46,967 bases of DNA from Acetobacter persici JCM 25330 (GTDB lineage: Bacteria > Pseudomonadota > Alphaproteobacteria > Acetobacterales > Acetobacteraceae), in contig NZ_BAJW01000023.1 in the NCBI RefSeq assembly GCF_000613905.1, positions 1-46,967 of the forward strand, given 5' to 3'. The notes beneath the pieces are model-generated. The model was not told where the DNA came from, made no database searches, and saw nothing but the letters and a program-made list of their open reading frames with translations. Position 1 is the stretch's first letter. The number at the start of each line of letters is the position of its first letter. Both the position numbers and the translations under genes were made by a program. Positions 39,277 to 46,967 of this stretch are shown here, one piece after another.

Positions 39277-39351
39277 TGGTGGGCGATGACGGGGTCGAAC
39301 CGCCGGCCCTCTCGGTGTAAACGAGACGCTCTACCTCTGAGCTAATCGCCC
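39277..39351 (-). tRNA. tRNA-Val (anticodon TAC)
   Basis: A full cloverleaf can be drawn: acceptor GGGCGAT/ATCGCCC, D stem GCTC/GAGC, anticodon stem TCTCG/CGAGA with loop TTTACAC, T stem GGCGG/CCGTC with TTCGACC loop. The discriminator is A, and CCA is encoded at 39277-39279. It reads valine codons GTA and GTG. Confidence 0.95.
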
Positions 39352-39380
39352 GCTGGATGCGTATGTGTCACAAACAGAAG

Positions 39381-39417
39381 CGGCCGGCAACCCTTCCTGT
39401 GGAAGTTTTACCGGCCG
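39381..39417 (-). terminator. Hairpin between hup and tRNA-Val
   Basis: The outer arms CGGCCGG (39381-39387) and CCGGCCG (39411-39417) enclose an inner CTTCC/GGAAG pairing. It lies 30 bases after the hup stop on the minus strand. No strong T run follows, so it may terminate weakly or serve as a processing site before the tRNA. Confidence 0.45.
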
Positions 39418-39447
39418 AAACCAAAAAACTATCAGTCCGGGGGACTT

Positions 39448-39732
39448 TTAGCTTACGGCATCCTTCAGAGCCTTGCCGGGCTTGAAGCGCACAGACGTAG
39501 AGGCAGGAATATCAATTTCCTCACCCGTACGGGGGTTACGCCCTTTGGCAGCCTTACGTGAGGCCGTGACAAACGTGCCAAAACCAACCAGACGAACTTC
39601 CTGCTTCTTGGAAAGCGCCTTTTCGATTGCACCGAATACGGCGTCAACCACTTCTCCAGCCTTCGCCTTGGGCAGAGCTGCCTCGTCGGCTACTGCCGCT
39701 ACGAGTTCCTGCTTGTTAAGCGGCTTCTCCAT
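39448..39732 (-). CDS. hup: HU family DNA-binding protein
   Basis: A 94-residue histone-like protein. N-terminal helices (NKQELVAAVADEAALPKAKA), the conserved VRLVGFGTFVTASRKAAKGR core and the DNA-inserting arm GRNPRTGEEIDIPAS with its proline are all visible. It bends and compacts DNA as a dimer. Downstream of lon is the usual alphaproteobacterial and gammaproteobacterial position for this gene. Confidence 0.95.
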   Translation of the reverse strand: MEKPLNKQELVAAVADEAALPKAKAGEVVDAVFGAIEKALSKKQEVRLVGFGTFVTASRKAAKGRNPRTGEEIDIPASTSVRFKPGKALKDAVS

Positions 39733-39875
39733 ATTACGCCTCTCTCTAGTTTATCGTGACTGGAGCGGCGGGCGGCTTTACGTCCGCCTCTCCGCTTCCC
39801 GCTCGCACTATGCAGCCGTTTTCCGCCACGTCAACTGAGCAACGGTAAACTTCGGCCACATAGTAAAAATTTCCC

Positions 39876-42395
39876 TCAGTGCGGCAGCACCGGGGCCGCG
39901 CCAGCTCCTTCCGGGGTCGGAACAGCTTCTGAGACATCCTCCCAGTGAATGGCCTGCGGTTTGCGCACCAGTGCGCGGCCAATCACCTCATCCACATGGG
40001 ATACAGGAATGATTTCCAGATTATTCTTTACGGAATCAGGGATTTCCGCGAGGTCTTTCTCATTTTCCTTGGGCAGGAAAACAGTCTTGATCCCGGCGCG
40101 CAGGGCTGCCAGCAGTTTCTCTTTCAAACCACCAATCGGCAGCACACGCCCCCGCAGCGTGATCTCACCCGTCATGGCGACATCACGCCGGACAGGAATG
40201 CCCGTCATGACGCTAACCAGTGCCGTTGCCATGGCAATACCGGCTGAAGGACCGTCTTTAGGAGTCGCACCTTCAGGCACATGCACATGGAAACTGTGCT
40301 TATCAAACAGAGTCGGCACGATCCCGAAAGTCGTCGACTTGCTGCGGACGTAAGAGAATGCCGCAGAGACACTTTCCTTCATCACCTCACCAAGTTTACC
40401 TGTCTGCACCACAGCGCCCTTGCCGGGCACCATAACGCTCTCAATCGTGAGGATTTCCCCCCCGACCTCTGTCCAGGCCAGACCGGTAACAATGCCGACC
40501 ATATCTTCCGCTTCGGTCTCGCCGTAGCGGAAGCGTTTAACGCCAGCCAGCTTTTCAAGATTGCGCACGGTAATGGCGACTTTCTTCGCCTTACCCGTCA
40601 CAAGCTCTTTCACCACCTTACGGGCAAGATTCGCAATTTCACGCTCAAGGTTACGCACCCCGGCTTCACGTGTGTAATAGCGGATCAGATCCCGCAGGGC
40701 TTCATCACTGATCGACCATTCTTCCGGCTTGAGGCTATGCGCCTCGGCCTGCTTGGAGATCAGGTGACGGCGGGCAATCTCAACCTTTTCATCTTCCGTG
40801 TATCCGGACAGACGAATGACCTCCATACGGTCCAGCAGTGGCTGGGGCATGTTGAGGCTGTTTGCCGTGGTAACGAACATGACGTCCGACAGATCATAAT
40901 CCACTTCCAGATAATGGTCTGCAAACGTGCTGTTCTGTTCGGGGTCCAGCACTTCCAGCAGGGCAGAAGACGGGTCACCACGCCAGTCGGCGCCAAGCTT
41001 GTCAATTTCATCCAGCAGAAACAGCGGGTTGGACACCTTCGCCTTTTTCATGCCCTGAATGACCTTGCCCGGCATGGAGCCGATATAGGTGCGGCGATGC
41101 CCCCGGATTTCAGCTTCATCCCGCACGCCACCCAGAGACATGCGGACGTAATGGCGGCCTGTCGCTTTAGCGATGGATCGTGCCAGAGAGGTTTTCCCCA
41201 CGCCCGGCGGCCCTACGAGGCACAGAATCGGCCCTTTCAGCTTCTGGGAACGGCTCTGGACGGCCAGATACTCAAGAATACGCTCTTTGACTTTCTCCAG
41301 AGCATAGTGATCAGAATCCAGCATTGCTTCCGCCGCAGCCAGATCATTCTTGACCTTGGTGCGCTTTTTCCACGGGATACCCAGCAGCCAGTCCAGATAG
41401 TTCCGCACCACCGTCGATTCAGCCGACATGGCACTCATGCCTCGCAGCTTTTTAAGCTCCGCGACGGCCTTTTCCCGCGCCTCTTTTGAAAGCTTGGTTT
41501 TGGCAATCCGCTCTTCAATCTCGGCAGTTTCGTCCTTGCCGTCTTCGCCTTCGCCCAGTTCCTTCTGAATGGCCTTCAACTGCTCATTCAGATAATATTC
41601 CCGCTGGGTTTTCTCCATCTGGCGCTTTACGCGATTGCGGATTTTCTTCTCAACCTGCAACACGCCGATTTCCGCTTCAATATGCGCGAAAACCTTCTCA
41701 AGCTGCTCCGCGACGGACGGCGCTTCCAGAATTTCCTGCTTTTCGGAAATTTTCAGATTGAGATGGCTGGCAACCGTATCCACCAGCTTGGACAGATCAC
41801 TGATCTGGTTAAGAGACACCAGAACTTCCGAGGCGATCTTTTTGTTGAGCTTAATATACTGCTCAAACTGAGACACGATCGATCGACCCAGTGCCTCGGC
41901 TTCCGCGCCAACAGCCGGTTCTTCGACAACATCCTCAATTTCTGCCTCAAAATGCCCGTCAATATCGTGCAAGGCTTTAACGCGCGCACGGCGCACGCCT
42001 TCCACCAGCACTTTGACAGTCCCGTCCGGCAGTTTGAGCAACTGCAAAATGGTGGAGACGGTGCCAAACCGGTACACGTCGTCCACGCCCGGATCATCCT
42101 GCGCAGCGTCTTTCTGCGCGATCAGGAGAATTTGCCGGTCTTCCCGCGTCACGGATTCCAGTGCTTTGACGGACTTTTCACGCCCGACAAACAGAGGAAC
42201 AATCATGTGGGGGAAAACAACAATATCGCGGAGCGGTAACACGGCAATACGACCGCCGCCCTGCTGCGCCACGTTTTTATCAGCAGGTGCGCTTTCCACA
42301 GCCACAACCGCATTTTCGGCCGGAGCAACCGCCGCTGGTGTTTTTGCCGGGGATTTACGCTTACGTTTTACTGCTGGTTTTTCATTATCAGCCAT
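39876..42395 (-). CDS. lon: ATP-dependent protease Lon
   Basis: An 839-residue serine protease with its own AAA+ ATPase. The N-terminal substrate domain begins [20 protein letters not shown]; Walker A is [17 protein letters not shown], Walker B is [11 protein letters not shown], and the catalytic serine lies in [19 protein letters not shown] with the lysine in [17 protein letters not shown]. The N-terminal 40 residues are Lys- and Ala-rich and variable. The start [10 protein letters not shown] is set by the strong ribosome binding site seven bases before it; an ATG six bases earlier would be too close to that site. Confidence 0.96.
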   Translation of the reverse strand: MADNEKPAVKRKRKSPAKTPAAVAPAENAVVAVESAPADKNVAQQGGGRIAVLPLRDIVVFPHMIVPLFVGREKSVKALESVTREDRQILLIAQKDAAQDDPGVDDVYRFGTVSTILQLLKLPDGTVKVLVEGVRRARVKALHDIDGHFEAEIEDVVEEPAVGAEAEALGRSIVSQFEQYIKLNKKIASEVLVSLNQISDLSKLVDTVASHLNLKISEKQEILEAPSVAEQLEKVFAHIEAEIGVLQVEKKIRNRVKRQMEKTQREYYLNEQLKAIQKELGEGEDGKDETAEIEERIAKTKLSKEAREKAVAELKKLRGMSAMSAESTVVRNYLDWLLGIPWKKRTKVKNDLAAAEAMLDSDHYALEKVKERILEYLAVQSRSQKLKGPILCLVGPPGVGKTSLARSIAKATGRHYVRMSLGGVRDEAEIRGHRRTYIGSMPGKVIQGMKKAKVSNPLFLLDEIDKLGADWRGDPSSALLEVLDPEQNSTFADHYLEVDYDLSDVMFVTTANSLNMPQPLLDRMEVIRLSGYTEDEKVEIARRHLISKQAEAHSLKPEEWSISDEALRDLIRYYTREAGVRNLEREIANLARKVVKELVTGKAKKVAITVRNLEKLAGVKRFRYGETEAEDMVGIVTGLAWTEVGGEILTIESVMVPGKGAVVQTGKLGEVMKESVSAAFSYVRSKSTTFGIVPTLFDKHSFHVHVPEGATPKDGPSAGIAMATALVSVMTGIPVRRDVAMTGEITLRGRVLPIGGLKEKLLAALRAGIKTVFLPKENEKDLAEIPDSVKNNLEIIPVSHVDEVIGRALVRKPQAIHWEDVSEAVPTPEGAGAAPVLPH

Positions 42396-42402
42396 AACCA
42401 TG

Positions 42403-42410
42403 ACCTCCTT
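42403..42410 (-). promoter_or_regulatory. Strong ribosome binding site of lon
   Basis: A near-perfect AAGGAGGT on the minus strand, seven bases before the ATG at 42395. It decides between the two close ATGs, which are both in frame. Confidence 0.75.
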
Positions 42411-42581
42411 CAAGGACGATCCAGGCCGGGCACCCGTACCGTGGCGTACCCAGACCCGCGAGAACCTGCCAACAGGCTCCCACTCTCTACCATGTCGTTA
42501 CGAACGCCCCATTCTGCAATGGGTTAACCAGAAAACCCGGCCAGCAGAGACTTATCCCCGCTGGCAGTTATTTTGCAGTTC

Positions 42582-43850
42582 TTAGGCTGACTGTTCCGCC
42601 GGAACTTTCTTCCCTTTGCCGTACACATAAACCGGGCTTGTCTTTTCCTCGGCTACGTCACGGTTCACCACCACTTCCTCCACGTTATCAAGACCGGGGA
42701 GGTCAAACATGGTGGACATCAGGATGCTTTCCATAATGGACCGCAGACCACGGGCCCCCGTCTTACGGGTGATGGCACGGTCCGCAATGGCTTTCAGCGC
42801 ATCATCCGTAAAGGACAACTGCACATCTTCCATCTGGAACAGGCGCTGATACTGCTTGACCAGAGCGTTTTTCGGCTCGGTCAGAATACGGATCAGAGCG
42901 GCCTCATCCAGATCCCCCAAAGTTGCGAGAACCGGCAGACGTCCGATAAATTCGGGGATCAGCCCAAATTTCATCAGATCTTCCGGTTCAACATCATGGA
43001 GGATTTCACCGGTTTTCCGCTCATCCGGAGACCGCACATCCGCGCCAAAGCCGATGCCAGTCCCTTTACCACGGGCGGTGATGATTTTATCCAGCCCCGC
43101 AAAAGCCCCGCCACAGATGAACAGCATATTTGTGGTATCCACCTGCAGGAATTCCTGCTGCGGATGCTTGCGCCCACCCTGCGGCGGCACAGAGGCCACA
43201 GTGCCTTCCATCAGCTTCAGCAGAGCCTGCTGAACGCCCTCCCCACTCACATCACGGGTGATGGACGGGTTGTCAGATTTGCGGGAAATCTTGTCAATTT
43301 CATCGATATAAACAATGCCGCGCTGCGCCCGCTCAACATTATAGTCAGACGCCTGCAACAGCTTGAGGATGATGTTTTCCACATCCTCACCCACATAACC
43401 GGCTTCGGTCAGGGTAGTGGCATCCGCCATTGTGAAGGGCACATCCAGAATACGCGCCAGCGTCTGCGCGAGCAGCGTCTTACCGGAACCCGTGGGGCCT
43501 ACCAGCAGAATGTTGGACTTTGCCAGTTCAACATCATTGCCTTTGGTGGTTGCCTGCGTGAGCCGCTTGTAATGGTTATGCACCGCAACAGAGAGGACCT
43601 TTTTGGCCTCAAACTGCCCGATGACATAATCATCCAGAACTTTACAGATTTCACGCGGAGTCGGCACACCTTCGCGCGACTTCACCAGTGTCGTTTTGTG
43701 CTCCTCACGGATAATATCCATGCAAAGCTCAACACACTCATCGCAGATAAACACGGTCGGGCCGGCAATGAGCTTGCGCACCTCGTGCTGCGATTTACCG
43801 CAGAAAGAGCAATAGAGCGTGTTTTTGGAATCACCGGACTTTGCGTTCAT
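42582..43850 (-). CDS. clpX: ClpX, ATPase subunit of the Clp protease
   Basis: A 422-residue unfoldase. The N-terminal zinc-binding domain has [18 protein letters not shown] and [11 protein letters not shown]; Walker A is [16 protein letters not shown], Walker B is [11 protein letters not shown]; the arginine-finger and sensor blocks include [13 protein letters not shown]. It feeds substrates into ClpP, encoded immediately upstream. GGGGAG precedes the ATG. The 117-base gap from clpP leaves room for its own promoter. Confidence 0.97.
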   Translation of the reverse strand: MNAKSGDSKNTLYCSFCGKSQHEVRKLIAGPTVFICDECVELCMDIIREEHKTTLVKSREGVPTPREICKVLDDYVIGQFEAKKVLSVAVHNHYKRLTQATTKGNDVELAKSNILLVGPTGSGKTLLAQTLARILDVPFTMADATTLTEAGYVGEDVENIILKLLQASDYNVERAQRGIVYIDEIDKISRKSDNPSITRDVSGEGVQQALLKLMEGTVASVPPQGGRKHPQQEFLQVDTTNMLFICGGAFAGLDKIITARGKGTGIGFGADVRSPDERKTGEILHDVEPEDLMKFGLIPEFIGRLPVLATLGDLDEAALIRILTEPKNALVKQYQRLFQMEDVQLSFTDDALKAIADRAITRKTGARGLRSIMESILMSTMFDLPGLDNVEEVVVNRDVAEEKTSPVYVYGKGKKVPAEQSA

Positions 43851-43967
43851 CAGCCCACTCCCCTGAACGTCCCGGACCTCAGAAAACCAGGAACCGGGTT
43901 ACCAACTCTATCTGCCTTACTGCGGGCAGACCACCCCTGATGAACAGGGCCTTTAGTGTACACCAGA

Positions 43968-44630
43968 TTAAGGATGGCTTTTATCCTTCTTTCCAGTTTC
44001 TGTGGCCTTGTGGTGGCTGATCACTTTATCAACAATCCCGAAAGACTTTGCTTCCTCGGCGGACATATATGTGTCGCGCTCCAGCTTCTGCTCGATATCT
44101 TCAAGCGTCTGGCCGGTATGCTCACGGTAGATCTCATTCAGCCGCTGCCGGATAATCAGGATTTCTTTGGCCTGAATTTCGATATCACTGGCCTGCCCCT
44201 GCGCACCACCGGACGGCTGATGCACCATCACGCGGGCATTGGGCAGAGCAAAACGACGCCCGGCTTCACCACCCGCCAGCAGCAGAGACCCCATGGAGGC
44301 CGCCTGACCGATGCAGACCGTGCTGACCGGGCTGCGGATATACTGCATCGTGTCGTAAATCGCGAGACCTGCGGACACAACGCCACCCGGGCTGTTGATG
44401 TAGAAAGAGATTTCTTTCGTCGGGTTTACGCTTTCCAGATAAAGAAGCTGGGCGGAGATCACAGACGCAACCTGATCATAGACCGGGCCTGTCAGAAAAA
44501 TGATCCGTTCCTGAAGCAGGCGGGAATAGATATCAAATGCCCGCTCGCCCCGGGAGGTCTGCTCGACCACCATCGGCACCAAAGCGTTGCTGAAAACCTC
44601 AACGGGATCACGATCCCTCATGTCAGTCAT
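43968..44630 (-). CDS. clpP: ClpP, proteolytic subunit of the Clp protease
   Basis: A 220-residue serine peptidase. The oxyanion region [20 protein letters not shown], the catalytic serine in [19 protein letters not shown] and the catalytic histidine in [16 protein letters not shown] are intact; the aspartate follows in [13 protein letters not shown]. The ATG at 44630 (MTDMRDRD) or the one at 44621 ([10 protein letters not shown]) may be used; neither has a strong binding site. It precedes clpX and follows tig, the classic order. Confidence 0.96.
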   Translation of the reverse strand: MTDMRDRDPVEVFSNALVPMVVEQTSRGERAFDIYSRLLQERIIFLTGPVYDQVASVISAQLLYLESVNPTKEISFYINSPGGVVSAGLAIYDTMQYIRSPVSTVCIGQAASMGSLLLAGGEAGRRFALPNARVMVHQPSGGAQGQASDIEIQAKEILIIRQRLNEIYREHTGQTLEDIEQKLERDTYMSAEEAKSFGIVDKVISHHKATETGKKDKSHP

Positions 44631-44754
44631 TCCCGTAAAAAACCTGCACCATCCCTCACCGGCTTCCGTCCGAAGACGCAAACCACTTCAGGCACTCTCC
44701 ATCAAGATAGAGATAAAGTGGCAAGATGCCACCCCGGAAAAGAAAATCTGCCCT

Positions 44755-44792
44755 GAAAAAGAGTGTCCCGCCGGTTCACACCGGCGGGACAC
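44755..44792 (-). terminator. Rho-independent terminator after tig
   Basis: A perfect 12-base stem (GTGTCCCGCCGG with CCGGCGGGACAC) and six-base loop, followed on the minus strand by TCTTTTT. It lies just after the tig stop and separates tig from clpP transcription. Confidence 0.9.
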
Positions 44793-44799
44793 GATTTTC

Positions 44800-46132
44800 T
44801 CAGATATCAGCCGGAGGAATATCCGATAACTCTTCCGGAGTAACTTCCTTGTCCTCCACTTTCGCGAGTTCAATCAGATAATCGACAACCTTGTTCTCGA
44901 AGATCGGACCGCGAAGGGATTCAATGGCCTGCGGGTTATTCTGGAAGAAAGCGAAGACTTCCTTTTCCTGACCCTGATAGCGCATGGCTTCGGCGCGCAT
45001 GGCGCGGCCCAGTTCATCCTGCGTTACCGTGATCGCGTTCTTACGCCCGATTTCAGCCAGAAGGAGACCAAGCTTCACGCGGCGTTCGGCAATCTTGCGA
45101 TAGTCGGCACGCAGGGTGTCTTCGTCTTTATCCTTGTCTTCATCGTCAAGCTGACCAGCTTTACGGTCGGCTTCAACGCGCTGCCAGATCTGTTCGAATT
45201 CCGCATCGACCATGCCCTGAGGCGCCTGGAAATCGGTTTTCGTAGCCAGAGCGTCCAGCAGGTCACGCTTGATGCGCAGACGGGTCAGCTGCTCATATTC
45301 GCCTTCAATCTGCTTACGGACGAGGTCACGCAACTGATCCAGCGTTTCAAAGCCAAGCTGCTTTGCCAGTTCATCATCAATCGGGGCATCAACCGGCTTT
45401 TTCAGCGCTTTGACGGTGATGTCAAAGGTTGCTTCCTTGCCAGCCAGTTCTTCCGCGCCGTAGTTTTCAGGGAACGTGACGGTGATGATTTTTTCTTCAC
45501 CGGCCTTCATGCCTTCAATCTGCTCGGCAAAGCCGGGGATGAAGCCTTCGCCACCGATTTCGACATTAACGTCCTGCGCCGTGCCACCATCAAACGGCAC
45601 ACCATCGCGCTTACCAACGAAATCAACGGAAACAACGTCACCCTGCACAGCCGGACGTTCTTCTTCGACCGTTTCAAAGGTGCGCTGACGCTTAGCAACA
45701 TCGGCCACGATCTTGTCGATCGCTTCATCACTGGCGACTGCCTTCAGGCGCGTCAGGGAGAGGTCGGACAGATCCGGCACGGTGATTTCGGGCAGAATTT
45801 CGGTTTCGATCTTGAATTCCAGATCCTTACCGTCATCTTCCTGACCGGAGACCAGCTCAACCTGCGGCTGGCCAGCCGGACGCAGACCACGCTCTTCCAG
45901 AACGGAACGCAGTGCTTCGGACACAGCCTGTTCCAGCACTTCTGCGCGCACTGCTTCACCATGACGCTGGCGCGCCAGAGAAACAGGCACCTTACCCGGA
46001 CGGAAACCGGGGAGTGTCAGATTGGCAGCAACCTCTTTCAGGCGAGCATCGCGCTTCTGTGCAAGCTCTGCTGCCGGAACGGTAATGGTGAAACCACGCT
46101 TCAGCTTCGGAGAGGGTCTCAGTAACCTGCAT
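44800..46132 (-). CDS. tig: Trigger factor (frame break near the start)
   Basis: About 444 residues of the ribosome-bound chaperone and peptidyl-prolyl isomerase. The ribosome-docking signature is LTLPGFRPGKVPVSLARQRH (near residue 43), the FKBP-type domain contains VSVDFVGKRDGVPFDGGTAQ and ITVTFPENYGAEELAGKEA, and a helical C-terminal domain follows. The natural start is the ATG at 46132 (MQVTETLSE). Two bases are missing at about 46105 (GAAGGCCTG has become GAAGCTG); repaired it reads TLSEGLKRGFTITV. Because of this break the frame also runs open upstream through the tRNA-Leu gene, which is not coding. Confidence 0.93.
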
Positions 46133-46223
46133 CGGCCAGGCCTTCCTTTCGGTACAAACTCAAATTCCCCGCTGCAATGCGCCGAAAGGCTGCTGCGGAA
46201 CTGGACGGGAACACCATGAAAAA

Positions 46224-46308
<85 letters not shown>

Positions 46309-46339
46309 ACGGTAAAACCCCGTCGCAAGTTGCGAGGAC

Positions 46340-46967
46340 TTAGCCAGAGTGTTGCTTCCGGCAAGAGACCGTCTGCACATCTCTCCATATTCCTGCTGCA
46401 ATCGGGTCGCTTTTTCCCGCGCAGGGCCAAGATAACGGTCCAGATCCTCCGCAATTGGCCAGCTTCCGGCCTGAATTCCGGCCTCACCATGCAGCCAGAC
46501 CCCGGCACAGGCGGCCTCCCACGCAGGCATGCCCGCAGCCAGAAGAGCCGCAATGACGCCAGAGAGCGTATCACCCGACCCGGCCGTACCCAGCGCGGGA
46601 CTCGCGTGGTCATTGATCGCCAGCCTCCCGTCTGGCGCGGCAATCAGCGTTGACGCGCCCTTGAGCACCACAACGGCGTTAATCCGGACAGCCGCTTTGC
46701 GCACGGAGTCTGGCGGATTTGCCCCCGGCGCGCCAAACAGCTTTGTGAATTCACCACTATGCGGCGTGATAACCGCAACCCCTTTCAGACTTTCAGGCCG
46801 CCCTGCCGCAGCCGAAAGTGCGCCTGCATCCGCCAGCACACATTTCTGAGCGCTCAGAAGAGCCGGAAGCGTCTCCGCCACCTCACTCTCTGTCAGGCCC
46901 GGACCACAGACCCATACGGCGCGGCGTTTATCGGAAAGCAGACTTTCCAGCGGCCCGTCGTCAATCA
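46340..46967 (-). CDS. nnrD: ADP-dependent NAD(P)H-hydrate dehydratase, partial at the window edge
   Basis: A ribokinase-fold enzyme that repairs hydrated NADH and NADPH. Visible are VCGPGLTESEVAETLPALL, the PHSGEFTKLFG block, VVLKGASTLIAAPDGRLAIN and the catalytic GTAGSGDTLSGVIAALLAAG, then VWLHGEAG. The gene enters from beyond the right edge, so the N-terminal NnrE epimerase part or the start of a stand-alone NnrD is not seen. The 3' end is unsure: the frame stays open into tRNA-Leu, so a base may be missing; the stop used here (46340-46342) lies in a shifted frame. Confidence 0.8.

Overview
The window looks like chromosomal DNA of an acetic acid bacterium (Acetobacteraceae, most likely Acetobacter or a close relative). 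This rests on the GC-rich alphaproteobacterial gene content, the proS-lolC-lolD and tig-clpP-clpX-lon-hup orders, a full-style nuo operon followed by birA, coaX and rnj, and a serine-palmitoyltransferase lipid locus. No IS element, phage gene, CRISPR array or rRNA was seen.

Layout. (1) Positions 1-402 hold no recognisable gene. (2) Positions 403-4797 (+) carry a CDP-glycerol-transferase-like protein, a fatty acyl-AMP ligase, an acyl carrier protein and serine palmitoyltransferase, all tightly packed. (3) Positions 4794-6761 (-) carry a DAGK-fold lipid kinase followed by a TAM41-like nucleotidyltransferase, convergent with spt. (4) Positions 6843-12772 (+) form one translationally coupled run: metallophosphoesterase, LptF-like and LptG-like permeases, a fatty-acid-hydroxylase-family oxygenase, a MobA-like nucleotidyltransferase and a GT4 glycosyltransferase. 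Together 403-12772 read as a sphingolipid (ceramide) synthesis, head-group and export locus. (5) Positions 12827-16776 carry gph (-) and glmU-glmS (+). (6) Positions 16916-19333 carry an IclR regulator with a DUF3108 exported protein (-) and a divergent glutathione peroxidase (+), separated by a structured spacer. (7) Positions 39025 down to 19396 (-) are a long, mostly overlapping gene train: nuoA-N, birA, coaX, rnj, proS, lolC, lolD. (8) Positions 39277-46967 (-) carry tRNA-Val, hup, lon, clpX, clpP, tig, tRNA-Leu and the start-truncated nnrD.

Two things stand out. First, nuoM is missing: between nuoL and nuoN only an 18-codon ORF remains, with a normal-looking start and a normal ATGA overlap into nuoN. 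Second, about 22 frame breaks interrupt otherwise well-conserved and often essential genes. Each is repaired by restoring one base (two bases at two sites), usually in a short G or C run. This looks like uncorrected long-read error rather than decay, but 13 of the 22 fall between 24.7 and 35.5 kb, in the same stretch that lacks nuoM. Broken genes are reported as single CDSs across the breaks, with the break positions given.

The most promising biology is the lipid locus. A lipid kinase directly coupled to a CDP-lipid-synthase-like protein, together with a CDP-alcohol transferase, a sugar-nucleotide-type transferase and a private LptF/LptG pair, suggests an anionic or glycosylated sphingolipid made at the inner membrane and sent to the outer membrane. 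The ceramide N-acyltransferase and the 3-ketosphinganine reductase are not in the window.
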